Of a stretch of 64,000 nt of DNA, positions 34,242-43,547 are shown one piece after another (position 1 is the first letter of the stretch; each line of letters opens with the position of its first letter). Made by a program: the position numbers and the translations under genes. This stretch comes from Nitrospirota bacterium (GTDB lineage Bacteria > JACPQY01): assembly GCA_016180645.1 (NCBI GenBank), contig JACPAV010000019.1:1-64000 (forward strand), read 5' to 3'. The notes below the pieces were generated by a model. The model was not told the origin of the DNA. It was given only the letters and a program-made list of their open reading frames with translations, and ran no database searches.

Positions 34242-35531
34242 ATGACCGTCCGCGGGATCGCCGTCTCCGCCCTCGCGGTTCTCGCCCTAGGCCCGGCGTG
34301 CAACGAAAAAAACTGCGAAGAGATTCCCGCCGCCGCATTCGGAAAACCCACATCGCTTGCCTTCTCAAAAGACGGGGCGCGTCTCTTCGTCGTAAACGGC
34401 AACGGCGACCGCCGGTATTGCCAGGCGTTCCTCAGCCTCTTGAAGGTGAGTCCGGACGATCCCGCCACGCTTGCGTGGGATAGGCAGGTAGCCCTCCCCG
34501 GACTCCCCGGTGATCTCCGCGCGTCGTCCGATCCCGATCAACTTCTTGTGCCGACGCTTCTCGACGAGGGTGACATCGTTTCCGGCAAGCTCCTGATTCT
34601 CGGCCCCGACGCGACCGTCTCCCAGTCCATCCCGACCTCCCGCGGCCCCTTCTGGACGACTCTGGTTCAATCCACAGGCAGCGATCCCCGGCTTCTCCTC
34701 AGCAGCCTCCCCGATCAAAAAGTGGACCTCCTGAGATCCAAGTCCGGAACATGGGAGATCGAAGAAACGATCCTGTTGAACTCCGCTCTCTTCCGGTCGG
34801 GCCCCGTCAACATCGGCGCCGGCGGCCTCCCCTTGCCCGAGCGGACGGCTCTTCACGCCCATGCCGACCGATCATGGCTTCTCATTGCAGACAGCGCGAT
34901 CTACGCCTTCCCGTTGGGCGAGGGCAAGACCACGCCCCGAGGGGTCCTTTGGATCTATCCCCTTGACCCGCGCGATCAGCTCTTTTGGGCGTTCGTCGGC
35001 CTGCGGCCGCGCAGCATCGCTGTGGATGAATCGCGCTCCATCGCCTACGTGACGAACCTCGGGGGATCGACCGCGCGTGGAGACATCTCCCTTGTCGACC
35101 TGACGCCGCCGACCGACGACTCCCGGACCTTCTTCACGCTGAATCTGGGTTCGACGCAGACCGCGCCGCAGGGAATTGTTCCCGCCTCAGGGTCCTCGCC
35201 CTACGAACTCCTTCTCGCCGACGATGGCGACACACTCTTCGTCTCGGACCTCAGGGCGCCGCGCGTCTACGAAATCGACCTGACCCCCTTTCACGCCTCC
35301 CTGCGCGAAACCGGCTCGTCCACCCTCCAGCAGTGGTCCGAACTGATCGCGGATCGTGGAGAGAACTCCGTGGACTACTTCCCGGCGGCCACTCCGCATT
35401 CCTTCCCCGGCCGCGGCGCCGCCTTCCTCGCCTACCACGCCGCTTCCCGCCGGCTCGCCGTCAGTGATCCCTCGGGCGACCGGATCGAGATCTTCTCCCG
35501 AACGACAACCGCCGGCGCCCATCTCCCCTGA
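34242..35531 (+). CDS. Secreted beta-propeller-like protein
   Basis: A 429-residue protein with a signal peptide and a Cys at residue 20 (ALGPACNEKNC), which could be a weak lipobox. The rest has propeller-like phrases: PTSLAFSKDGARLFVVNGNG, RSIAVDESRSIAYVTNLGG and LLLADDGDTLFVSDLRAPRVYEIDL. It probably folds as a seven-bladed-type propeller in the periplasm or at the surface. It starts 3 bp after yidC, so it may be co-transcribed. Function unknown. Confidence 0.65.
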   Translation: MTVRGIAVSALAVLALGPACNEKNCEEIPAAAFGKPTSLAFSKDGARLFVVNGNGDRRYCQAFLSLLKVSPDDPATLAWDRQVALPGLPGDLRASSDPDQLLVPTLLDEGDIVSGKLLILGPDATVSQSIPTSRGPFWTTLVQSTGSDPRLLLSSLPDQKVDLLRSKSGTWEIEETILLNSALFRSGPVNIGAGGLPLPERTALHAHADRSWLLIADSAIYAFPLGEGKTTPRGVLWIYPLDPRDQLFWAFVGLRPRSIAVDESRSIAYVTNLGGSTARGDISLVDLTPPTDDSRTFFTLNLGSTQTAPQGIVPASGSSPYELLLADDGDTLFVSDLRAPRVYEIDLTPFHASLRETGSSTLQQWSELIADRGENSVDYFPAATPHSFPGRGAAFLAYHAASRRLAVSDPSGDRIEIFSRTTTAGAHLP

Positions 35532-35669
35532 ACCCCGCATGCCCGTCCTGCCGGCTCAGACCTCAACATGCACCGTCGTGCTGACAGTCAACGGGTTCCC
35601 GTGGTAATGTAGTCCCGCACAGATGGCGGTGGGACTTATCCTTAGGTAGGCGGGTCGGAGGCGCATCCC

Positions 35670-36470
35670 TTGCAGATCTCCCGATGGGCCACATTCCTGT
35701 TGAACTCCGGTCGAGCGGAAATCCAAAGCCATCTGAAGAACGCCATCATCCGAAGATTGAGGCCCCTCCCGGTCCGGGCGCGCAGCTTCCAAACCTCGGC
35801 TTGCTTCTCCGCGGATGACGATATCTCGGGCCCATCGGACGACCTCCTTACGCTCGGCATCGAGGCCGCGCAGCGAGCCAAGGGTATTCGCCTCGACGAA
35901 CTGGCCGGCCGAAGGGGAGCCCTGCCCTACCTCAATACCTGGCCCGGCGAGCATTACCGCCTACTGGCCGCGATCGTCCAGATCCTCAAGCCGAAGCTGG
36001 CGATCGAAATTGGAACGTTCACGGGACTGTCCGCCCTGGCCATGAAGGCGTTCCTGCCCCTGGAGTCCACCTTGGCCACCTTCGACACCGTGGACTGGAG
36101 CTCCCATCCCGAATACGTCCTGCAAGAGGATGATTTCATGGGGGGGCGGTTGATACGGCACATGGATGACGTGAGTGATCCGGCGGTATTTCCGAAATAC
36201 CGGGACCTCTTCGCGCGCGCCCAGCTCATTTTTGTGGACGCGGCGAAGGACGGCGTCATGGAGTACAAGCTGTGGAACAATCTTCAGACCCTGAAGCCCG
36301 CCGGCGCCTGTCTCCTTATCTTCGACGACATCCGTCTGTGGTCGATGCTCCGTTTTTGGAGGCAAATTCCCCTGCCTCGGCTGGATCTGACCTCTTTCGG
36401 ACATTGGACGGGGACGGGCCTGGTCGAGGTGCGAGGCCGCTACCAACCCCTCGCTTCACTTCCGCACTGA
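35670..36470 (+). CDS. Class I SAM-dependent methyltransferase (Methyltransf_24-like)
   Basis: A 266-residue enzyme. Motif I is LAIEIGTFTGLSALAMKAF; an Asp in TFDTVDWSS is near motif II; IFVDAAKDG and LLIFDDIRLWSM are typical of the small-molecule O-methyltransferase or cephalosporin-hydroxylase-like subgroup. The start is TTG 35670, supported by GGAGG eight bases upstream. It lies at the edge of the polysaccharide locus and may methylate a sugar or nucleotide sugar. Confidence 0.75.
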   Translation: MQISRWATFLLNSGRAEIQSHLKNAIIRRLRPLPVRARSFQTSACFSADDDISGPSDDLLTLGIEAAQRAKGIRLDELAGRRGALPYLNTWPGEHYRLLAAIVQILKPKLAIEIGTFTGLSALAMKAFLPLESTLATFDTVDWSSHPEYVLQEDDFMGGRLIRHMDDVSDPAVFPKYRDLFARAQLIFVDAAKDGVMEYKLWNNLQTLKPAGACLLIFDDIRLWSMLRFWRQIPLPRLDLTSFGHWTGTGLVEVRGRYQPLASLPH

Positions 36471-36479
36471 CCCGGCATC

Positions 36480-37484
36480 ATGCTGATCACCCAAACCCCC
36501 CTGCGCGTAAGCTTTTTCGGCGGCGGAACGGACCAACGTGAATTCTACCGTCACACACAGGGATGTGTCCTCTCCACCACCATCGACAAGTACCTCTACG
36601 TCATCCTGAAAGAGCGGTACGACAAGAAATTCGTCGTTTCCTGGTCGCGCAAGGAGTCCGTCGAATCGCTCGACGAAATCCAGCATCAACTCGTGCGCGA
36701 GGCCCTCCGCCTCACGACCCTCGGCCCCGGCATCGAGGTCGTCACCGTGGCGGATATCCCTTCCGAAGGCTCGGGCCTGGGTTCATCGAGCACTCTCACC
36801 GTGGGACTTTTGAACGCCTTCTGGCAATTCCAAGGGGAAACAAAGACGCCGGAAGAACTGGCCAGACAGGCCGTCATGATCGAAGCCGACATTCTCCGCA
36901 AGCCGGTGGGCAAGCAGGATCACTACGCCGCCGCTTACGGGAACCTGCGCACCCTCACCTTCTCCCCCAACGAGACCGTCACCGCCGAAAAAGTGGCCCT
37001 CCCGGAACCCACCCGGCGTCGTCTCGAAAACAACCTCCTCCTCTTCTACACCAACCGCACGCGATCCGCCGACCCGATCATCTCGGAGCAGAAAGCCAAT
37101 ACCGAATCGAAAAAACCGATCCTGTCGCGCATGCGGGATCAGGTCGCGCTCGCGCAGCAGCTGCTCCAAGGCGGCGACCTCGACGGATTCGGCCGCCTTC
37201 TCCACGAGGCGTGGACGCTCAAGAAACAACTCGCCGGCGGGATTACCACGCCCGATCTGGATCGGATGTATCAGACCGCGCTCGATGCGGGCGCCCTCGG
37301 AGGAAAAATCCTGGGGGCCGGCGGGGGCGGATTCCTTCTCGTGTACAGCCCCATGGAACGGCAGGACGCCGTGCGCCATGCCATGACCGCCATCGGATAC
37401 GGCGAGATGCCCTTCCGGTTCGAGCGAGACGGCACCAAGGTGATCTTCAACGTCCGCCGCGATTCCTGGAAGGTCGCCCCGTAG
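36480..37484 (+). CDS. GHMP-family sugar kinase (heptose-7-phosphate kinase-like)
   Basis: A 334-residue GHMP kinase: N-terminal TPLRVSFFGGGTDQREFY, the ATP loop PSEGSGLGSSSTLTVGLLNAF and the C-terminal LGAGGGGFLLVY. This combination matches D-glycero-alpha-D-manno-heptose-7-phosphate kinase (HddA) and related sugar-1-kinases. It would supply a sugar phosphate for GDP-heptose-type precursors; partner enzymes (HddC, GmhA/B) are not in the window. It starts 9 bp after the methyltransferase. Confidence 0.82.
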   Translation: MLITQTPLRVSFFGGGTDQREFYRHTQGCVLSTTIDKYLYVILKERYDKKFVVSWSRKESVESLDEIQHQLVREALRLTTLGPGIEVVTVADIPSEGSGLGSSSTLTVGLLNAFWQFQGETKTPEELARQAVMIEADILRKPVGKQDHYAAAYGNLRTLTFSPNETVTAEKVALPEPTRRRLENNLLLFYTNRTRSADPIISEQKANTESKKPILSRMRDQVALAQQLLQGGDLDGFGRLLHEAWTLKKQLAGGITTPDLDRMYQTALDAGALGGKILGAGGGGFLLVYSPMERQDAVRHAMTAIGYGEMPFRFERDGTKVIFNVRRDSWKVAP

Positions 37485-37488
37485 TCCA

Positions 37489-38496
37489 ATGACCCAACCG
37501 CGCGCGATCCTGGTCACCGGTGGAGCGGGGTATATCGGGAGCCACACCGTCAAGATGCTTCACCGGAGCGGGACCGTTCCCGTCGTGCTCGACAATCTCC
37601 TCACGGGCCATCGCTGGGCCCTGCGCTACGGGCGTTTCATCAAAGGGGATCTCCAGGACGCCAAGCGGACCCTCCGGATCCTCGGCGAAGTCCGGCCGTG
37701 GGCGGTCCTGCACTTCGCCGCCTCGGCGGAAGTGGAAGGCTCCATGCGCGACCCCCACAGCTACTTCGGCAACAACGTTCTGTCCACCTTGAATCTCCTC
37801 GCGGCCATGCGGGCCGTCCGATGCCGGCTCCTGGTTTTCTCCTCCAGCGCGGCCGTCTACGGAGCCCCCGGCCGGCGGCCCCTCTCCGAAAGCGATGCCT
37901 GCCGCCCGATCAATCCCTACGGAGAGAGCAAGCTCATGTGCGAGCGGATGATTCATTGGTGCTCCCAGGCGGACGACCTGAAGTACGTTTCCTTCCGCTA
38001 CTTCAACGCGGCCGGGGCGGACCCCGACGGTGAACTGGGCGAGATCCACCGCCCGGAGAAGCACCTCATCCCCTGCATCCTGCGCGCAGCCGCCGGCATC
38101 GACCGGAAGTTCCACCTCTACGGCACCCGTCACCCGACCCGAGACGGCACCTGCGTAAGAGATTTCCTCCACGTCTCGGACGTTGCGCAGGCCCACATCC
38201 GCGCGATCGGCTACCTCGCGGATGGAGGCCAGAGCATGGAAATGAATCTGGGCACCGGGAAGGGAACCACGGTCCGGGAAATCATCGATCTCGCCGCCCG
38301 CGTCACCGGAAGGCGCATCCGCCCGGTGGAGGCTCCCGCCCGCCGCGGCGATCCTCCGATTCTGGTTGCCGACTGCTCCCGGGCGCGCAAGGTGCTCGGG
38401 TTCACCCCTCGCTACGTCGATCCGGAACCGATGATCCGTTCCGCATGGGATTGGTTTCGGAACACCGGAATCCGCTACGCGCGCGCCGGCCAATAG
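37489..38496 (+). CDS. galE: UDP-glucose 4-epimerase
   Basis: A 335-residue short-chain dehydrogenase-type epimerase. NAD-binding TGGAGYIGSH (10-19), catalytic SSSAAVYG and YGESK, FRYFNAAGADPDGELGE and RDGTCVRDFLHVSDVAQAH are all standard GalE features. It interconverts UDP-Glc and UDP-Gal (or GlcNAc/GalNAc). It starts 4 bp after the kinase gene and is followed by two REP-like elements. Confidence 0.92.
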   Translation: MTQPRAILVTGGAGYIGSHTVKMLHRSGTVPVVLDNLLTGHRWALRYGRFIKGDLQDAKRTLRILGEVRPWAVLHFAASAEVEGSMRDPHSYFGNNVLSTLNLLAAMRAVRCRLLVFSSSAAVYGAPGRRPLSESDACRPINPYGESKLMCERMIHWCSQADDLKYVSFRYFNAAGADPDGELGEIHRPEKHLIPCILRAAAGIDRKFHLYGTRHPTRDGTCVRDFLHVSDVAQAHIRAIGYLADGGQSMEMNLGTGKGTTVREIIDLAARVTGRRIRPVEAPARRGDPPILVADCSRARKVLGFTPRYVDPEPMIRSAWDWFRNTGIRYARAGQ

Positions 38497-38511
38497 CCTA
38501 TCCCAAGTCGA

Positions 38512-38717
38512 GTAGGGGAGCATCTTCAGATGCTCCCTCCCGTCGGGAGGGTCTGAAGACCCTCCCCTACGCATGATGACCAACATAAACCTTTCAAGAA
38601 ATGGCAAAAGTAGGGAAGCATCTTCAGATGCTCCCTCTTGTCGGGAGGGTCTGAAGACCCCCCCTACGCATGATGACCAACATAAACCTTTCAAGAAATG
38701 GCAAAAGTCGATCTCAC
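38512..38717 (+). repeat. Two REP/BIME elements with conserved tails
   Basis: Cores at 38512-38570 and 38610-38667 have the same hairpins as at 15-73, each followed by the tail ATGACCAACATAAACC...AATGGCAAAAGT. Here the tail has TTTCAAGAAAT where the first locus has TTTCACAAAAT. They separate galE from the convergent flippase gene. Confidence 0.85.
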
Positions 38718-38767
38718 AGCGAACCGAATCCATCTCAGCGCAGGATTGGCCCTGCGCGCCGGCGGCC

Positions 38768-40309
38768 CTACCGAGGCGGTTCTCCTCCACCTGCGCGTCC
38801 CCTTCGGGCCACTTCGGCCAGCCAGGACTTCAACGCGTCCCGGTCGGTTTCATCCAGCATCATCGACCACGCGATCTTGGAGTAGAGGGCCAGAAAACCC
38901 GTTGCCATGGCGATCTCGCCGACGGCGCCGGCGTGCGGCATCAGCCTCCGCAGCGCCGCGAATCCGGCGGCCGCGAGCAAGGCCAACAGGAAGCCCGCCC
39001 CGAATACCTTCCCGAGAAACCCGAGAACCGGCGCGCGAACCTGCCGACAGGACAATACCCACAGGATCGCCGCATCCAGCGCCACGCGCCCTCCATAGGC
39101 CCACGCGGCTCCTTCGATTCCCCTCAGTCGCACCAGACCATACGCGGCCGGCAGGTAGAGAACCACTTCCACCAAGTAGGCCTTCGCGATCAAGTCCGGC
39201 CGGTTGACGGCTTGGAGCACCGTAGACGAGCTCCAAGCCGACACATTGACCAGTGTCGCGCACGCCAGAATCACCAGCACCCTCGAACTTCGCGCCGCAA
39301 AATCTCCCCCCATCCACCACCCCAGGATTTCCGACGCAAAGGAAGCCACCAGCACGATGATCGGCGTGATATAGACGACCAAGTGCCGGCCCACCCGCGC
39401 GTGCAGATCCCGCACCCGCTCGCCGCGCCCCTGGCCGTCCAGTTCGCTCACCGCCGGAAACAACACGCCCGTCAGGGCTTGCGGAAGGAACCACGTGGCG
39501 GACAACGCATTGAACGGCACGGAGTAGTACGTCAGGGCGCCGACCGACCATACCTTGGAGACCACCAGTTTTTCGAAATGCGTCAGGAAGGGGCCTATGA
39601 AACTTGGCACGGAACTCCACAAACCGAAGACCATCAGTTTGCGCAGGACGGGCGCCCAGGACCCCCCCGCGCCGGCCCACCCCGTCATGCGAAGCATCAC
39701 GGCATAGGAAACGGCCACGGATACCCCCTGCACGGCAATCTGAGCCTCCATGACCGCCCCGATCCGGCCCCCGAGGTGCAGAACCGCCAACGCCGCGACG
39801 ATGCGCAGCGTACCGAAGGTCGAAGTCAGAAGATTCGAGATACCGAATTTCTGGAGCCCTTTGAGGGTCGACTGGGGAACCTGCTCCAACATCGCCAGCC
39901 CGAAGGTCACCGCGGCGCACCGGAAAACCAGCCGCACCGTGGCCGGGTTCGCATCGCCGGCCTTCACCAGCCACACGCTCAGCATCGGGGTCAGGAGAAC
40001 GATCAGCGCCGCTCCCAGCGCAGCCACGCCGAGGTAGAACACCGACGACGCCGACACAATCCGCCGCAGTTCGAGACGGTCCGGGTCGGTCCTCTTCTCG
40101 GCCACGAATTTCTGCGTGGCCATGACCACCCCCACATCCAGGAACGAAAAGTAGGCGCCCAGGATCCCCGCGAGCGTGAACAGGCCGTACTCGCGCTCGC
40201 CCAACTGATGGACGATGTACGGCGTCGCCAGGAGGGATAGGACAATAGACCATCCCCTGCCCAGGAGGTTGTAGACGGCGCCGGTGATCAGCCGGAAGGA
40301 GGTCCGCAC
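38768..40309 (-). CDS. Wzx-type polysaccharide flippase
   Basis: A 513-residue protein with about 12-14 hydrophobic segments, of the MATE/Wzx polysaccharide exporter superfamily. It opens with FRLITGAVYNLLGRGWSIVLSLLATPYIVHQLGEREYGLF, a pattern typical of O-antigen and exopolysaccharide flippases. It would move lipid-linked repeat units across the inner membrane. The start is GTG 40309, giving a normal length and a 22-bp overlap with the upstream glycosyltransferase; the frame further up is out-of-frame coding sequence. Confidence 0.85.
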   Translation of the reverse strand: MRTSFRLITGAVYNLLGRGWSIVLSLLATPYIVHQLGEREYGLFTLAGILGAYFSFLDVGVVMATQKFVAEKRTDPDRLELRRIVSASSVFYLGVAALGAALIVLLTPMLSVWLVKAGDANPATVRLVFRCAAVTFGLAMLEQVPQSTLKGLQKFGISNLLTSTFGTLRIVAALAVLHLGGRIGAVMEAQIAVQGVSVAVSYAVMLRMTGWAGAGGSWAPVLRKLMVFGLWSSVPSFIGPFLTHFEKLVVSKVWSVGALTYYSVPFNALSATWFLPQALTGVLFPAVSELDGQGRGERVRDLHARVGRHLVVYITPIIVLVASFASEILGWWMGGDFAARSSRVLVILACATLVNVSAWSSSTVLQAVNRPDLIAKAYLVEVVLYLPAAYGLVRLRGIEGAAWAYGGRVALDAAILWVLSCRQVRAPVLGFLGKVFGAGFLLALLAAAGFAALRRLMPHAGAVGEIAMATGFLALYSKIAWSMMLDETDRDALKSWLAEVARRGRAGGGEPPR

Positions 40310-41325
40310 GCACCCTCCCGTTCCCCGCCGCCCCTGACCAGTCGCTCTTCGCCGTAGCGCCGGATGGGCTTGACCCGGCCGAACATGAAATCCCGCGCCA
40401 GGTCCCTCCGGCAGCGCGCCGCTCGCAACGCGCTCACACCACGAGGCTGGGCGTCCATGGGGGGGAACAGTCTCAGCCGCAACGCCTCGAGGGCGAAAGT
40501 CAGGAAAAGAACAACCTGGTAGAACTTGACGGACCACAGGGGCCGATGGTTCGAGAGAATCACATACAGATTGTGGTACGCGAACCATTCGGTTTCCGGG
40601 AAGCCGACGTACTGGCGGCTCGATGCGCCGCTGACGTGAGCCACGGACACCTCGTGGAAGAAGACCGTGCCCCATCCCGCCTGGGCGGCCCGCCAGCACA
40701 GGTCCCAGTCCTCATTGCCGTGGAACGTGGCCTCCGTGAGCAGGCCGATATCCTCAAAGACCCGGCGCCTCACCAGCATGCACGATCCCCCCAGCCAATC
40801 CACACGGAGCGTTTCGTCGAACCCGAAATGTCGTTCGAGGAGGAGGCGCCCTCGGAGGCGCTTCGGCAGCAGGCGGTGGAGCCGGAGCGCGATGAAGATC
40901 TCGCGCCAGGCGCTGTGGAAGCGGAACACCGACGGCTGTAGGCGCCCGTCGGGATACACCATGCGCGGGCCCAGAATCCCGATCTCCGGTTGCGACCGCA
41001 GGCAAGCCATCATCCGGTCGATCCCTTCCCGGCCCACCCTTGCATCCGGATTCAAGAGCAGCACGAATTCCCCCGACGCCATCCGGAGCGCCTGATTGTT
41101 GCCCCTGCCGAAGCCGACATTCCCGCCGGATCGGACAAGCCGGACCTTCGGGAATTCCCTCTCCACCATGTCCGCGCTGCCGTCCGAGGAGGCATTGTCC
41201 ACAACGATGATCTCATGCGAGCACCCCGGGGGATCCGTTCCCAAAACCTTCAGAGATTCCCGCAACAGATCGCGGGTCTCAAAACTCACCATAATGACGC
41301 TCAGCTCAAGGGACACCGGCTGCAT
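40288..41325 (-). CDS. Family 2 glycosyltransferase (rhamnosyltransferase-like)
   Basis: A 345-residue GT-A enzyme: LSVIMVSFETRDLL, VVDNASSDGS, GNVGFGRGNNQAL, LLLNPDARV (DxD-like) and GNEDWDLCWRA (ED motif). This is typical of WcaA/RfbF-like transferases adding sugars to lipid-linked glycans on the cytoplasmic side. ATG 41325 has GGAG upstream. It lies 18 bp after the next glycosyltransferase and overlaps the flippase gene. Confidence 0.88.
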   Translation of the reverse strand: MQPVSLELSVIMVSFETRDLLRESLKVLGTDPPGCSHEIIVVDNASSDGSADMVEREFPKVRLVRSGGNVGFGRGNNQALRMASGEFVLLLNPDARVGREGIDRMMACLRSQPEIGILGPRMVYPDGRLQPSVFRFHSAWREIFIALRLHRLLPKRLRGRLLLERHFGFDETLRVDWLGGSCMLVRRRVFEDIGLLTEATFHGNEDWDLCWRAAQAGWGTVFFHEVSVAHVSGASSRQYVGFPETEWFAYHNLYVILSNHRPLWSVKFYQVVLFLTFALEALRLRLFPPMDAQPRGVSALRAARCRRDLARDFMFGRVKPIRRYGEERLVRGGGEREGACGPPSG

Positions 41326-41342
41326 GGGGTTCTCCACTCGCC

Positions 41343-42398
41343 CTATCCGCGCCCGGTCTTGTCGCGACTCAGCTTCATGGGAGGGGCGCCCGCGCGAAGC
41401 TGTCCGAGGCAGACCACTTCCCCGGCCAGCACTCCCAAATCCGCCGCCAATTTCGCGAAAGGGTACAGGAAGAACGTCGCCTTCCGCCGGACAAATCGAT
41501 AGAGCCGCCTCACGGAGAGCAGAGCGCCCCCGTAGTAAAGGAGGACGAGGGCCGCCGCACCCGGCCATCCAAGCCCCACAACCAAGGCACACGCCGCCGC
41601 GCTCCGGAAAAGAAGGAGCCGGTGCCCCTTCCAAAAGAGCGCCTCGAATCGGCCGTGCCCCATGAAGTAATGCCGCGCAAGGTAGTCCCGCTTCTGTCGG
41701 GCGAAATACGTCTTCCACAAGCGCGCCACCGTGGCCCTCGGCTCATGGTACATGATCGCCTTCGGGTTGAAGGCCAGCGCGTACTTCCCTCCGACCTCGC
41801 AGGCCATGAAGAAATCCTCCCCCTGCCCGCGGAGGATCTTGGTATCTTCCGGATAGCGAAACTCCCTGAAGACCGCGCTCCGGTAGGCATGGTTCGATCC
41901 GGACAATACGACGGTGGGCACAATGGCGTCCGCACTCTCATCCGCCAGGCGCCGCAGGCCGCTCCCCGGAATGCCCAACAGTTCCTGCGTCTCAAGCCAG
42001 GCGGAGGATTCCTGGCAACGCACCAGCCCGCCGGCGCCGTACACGGCCGGGTCTTGGAAGGGGCGGACGATTTCCCGCAGCCAGCGGGGGTCCGGCACTT
42101 CGTCGTCATCGCAAAAGGCCACCAGGTCCACCCGATTCAGATCGACGTGAGACACGCCGACGTTGCGGGCGTACCCCAGGCCCAGATGTTTTCTGGGAAT
42201 CGCGACATACCGCACTCCCGCGACCGGCCCGGCCTGGGACCCTTCCTCCTCCACCACGATAACCTCGTATCGATCCCGCGGATACTCCAGCCGCCGGACG
42301 TGATCGACGGCGGTCAACAAACCGGCATGCCGGTCCTTGGAACAAATGATGATGGCCGCCGTCGGAAGGGTCGTCGGTTCCGGCTGCATCGCATCCAT
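41343..42398 (-). CDS. Family 2 glycosyltransferase, membrane-associated
   Basis: A 351-residue enzyme: PTAAIIICSKDRHAGLL, VVEEEGSQAG, LGLGYARNVGVSH, FCDDDEVPD (DDD motif) and RGQGEDFFMACEVG. Hydrophobic segments near 265-300 suggest membrane association. It overlaps neither neighbour; the next gene ends one base before it starts. It probably extends the surface glycan. Confidence 0.87.
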   Translation of the reverse strand: MDAMQPEPTTLPTAAIIICSKDRHAGLLTAVDHVRRLEYPRDRYEVIVVEEEGSQAGPVAGVRYVAIPRKHLGLGYARNVGVSHVDLNRVDLVAFCDDDEVPDPRWLREIVRPFQDPAVYGAGGLVRCQESSAWLETQELLGIPGSGLRRLADESADAIVPTVVLSGSNHAYRSAVFREFRYPEDTKILRGQGEDFFMACEVGGKYALAFNPKAIMYHEPRATVARLWKTYFARQKRDYLARHYFMGHGRFEALFWKGHRLLLFRSAAACALVVGLGWPGAAALVLLYYGGALLSVRRLYRFVRRKATFFLYPFAKLAADLGVLAGEVVCLGQLRAGAPPMKLSRDKTGRG

Positions 42399-43481
42399 TC
42401 AGGGCAAACTCACGCGCGCGCGCGCCGTCTCCAGGATCTGCCCCAGCCGCGCCCGTGACGTGTGTTCCCGGAGCGTGCGTTCGTGCGCCCGCCGGGCCAT
42501 GTCCACTCTCTGGGACTCGTGCCGGAGGTAGTACTCCACCTTCGAAACGAGGGTTTCCGGCGTGTCGTAAACATCCACTTCCTCGCCGACTCTGAAGAGT
42601 CGTCGAATCTGAACGCAATCGTCCGTGAGCAGGAACGCCCCGCACGCCGTGACCTCGAAAGGCCGCATGGGCAGGCCTTGATAGGCCCCCCCCCGTCCGT
42701 ACAACCCATGGACGTTCACCACGATCTTCGAAGCCGCGTAGATTCGTTCCATCTCCCAGGCTTCAATCCAACGATCCTCAAGGCACTTCGACGTCTCCGG
42801 CTCCCGGCCCTTCCAGTCTTCGCCGCCCATGGAAGCGCTTCCCCAAATCCTGAATCGAACGGGCCGGCGCGCCAAGTGGCGGAACAGATCCAGCCGATTG
42901 GGCCTCAGGATGCCCACGAACGCCACGTCGCTCTCGTAACGGCGGCGTTCCTCTTCGGAGAGGGTGACAGGGTGGAATTGCTCGGGGTCCACGTTGTTCG
43001 GAGCCGTCGCCACGTGGCCGGCGCGCAGGGGAAACTCCCGCAAGACCTCGATCTCATCCAGAATGAAGAACAGGTCGAAATGGGGCGCCAGCCGTTCCGC
43101 CAGCGCCCGCAGCTCCGGCTCATAGAGGGGCTCGCCGAAGTAGCATGCCGTGGGAATCTTGAGTTTCTCGCGCGCCGATTGGAGCGCGTCCGGATGGATC
43201 ATGGATCCCTTGACCACGAGGATCAGATCCGGTCGGAACGCCTCGATTTCGTCCAGGAAGGCCCCGCTGGTCGCCGCGGTCTGGAGTCGATGCACGAACT
43301 TGAATCGGCCGGGCCGGGGAATCACTTTCTTGATCAACGTCTTGATCGCAACGAGCGGGCCGGTCGTCAGATGCCGGTCGCTCATGTGGTCGAAGAACCG
43401 CACCTCGTGCCCCATGGCCTCCAGGGCCTTTCGATGGCCGAAACCGGTGTAGTGCGGAAAATCGGCCAGAAGAATTTTCAT
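42399..43481 (-). CDS. CgeB-like family 1 glycosyltransferase
   Basis: A protein of about 360 residues, start MKILLADFPHYTGFGH. The middle has FRPDLILVVKGSMI and CYFGEPLYEPE. The C-terminal half has FVGILRPNRLDLFRHL, NVHGLYGRGGAYQGLPMRPFEVTACGAFLL and YYLRHESQRVDMARRAHERTL. The PMRPFEVTACGAFLL block is the hallmark of CgeB/Glyco_trans_1_2 proteins. It is probably a GT-B sugar transferase in the locus. ATG 43481 is used; ten residues further upstream look non-coding. Confidence 0.8.
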   Translation of the reverse strand: MKILLADFPHYTGFGHRKALEAMGHEVRFFDHMSDRHLTTGPLVAIKTLIKKVIPRPGRFKFVHRLQTAATSGAFLDEIEAFRPDLILVVKGSMIHPDALQSAREKLKIPTACYFGEPLYEPELRALAERLAPHFDLFFILDEIEVLREFPLRAGHVATAPNNVDPEQFHPVTLSEEERRRYESDVAFVGILRPNRLDLFRHLARRPVRFRIWGSASMGGEDWKGREPETSKCLEDRWIEAWEMERIYAASKIVVNVHGLYGRGGAYQGLPMRPFEVTACGAFLLTDDCVQIRRLFRVGEEVDVYDTPETLVSKVEYYLRHESQRVDMARRAHERTLREHTSRARLGQILETARARVSLP

Positions 43482-43547
43482 GCCGGTGCTTGGACTCCTC
43501 TCGGCGGCCAAGCATACCGTTCGACCGCTTCCCCCGCAATCGGGAAC

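Noticed and set aside
38573-40240. 555-residue plus-strand ORF antisense to the flippase
   Set aside because: Arg/Gln/His-rich composition typical of an antisense frame in GC-rich DNA, and it begins in a repeat.
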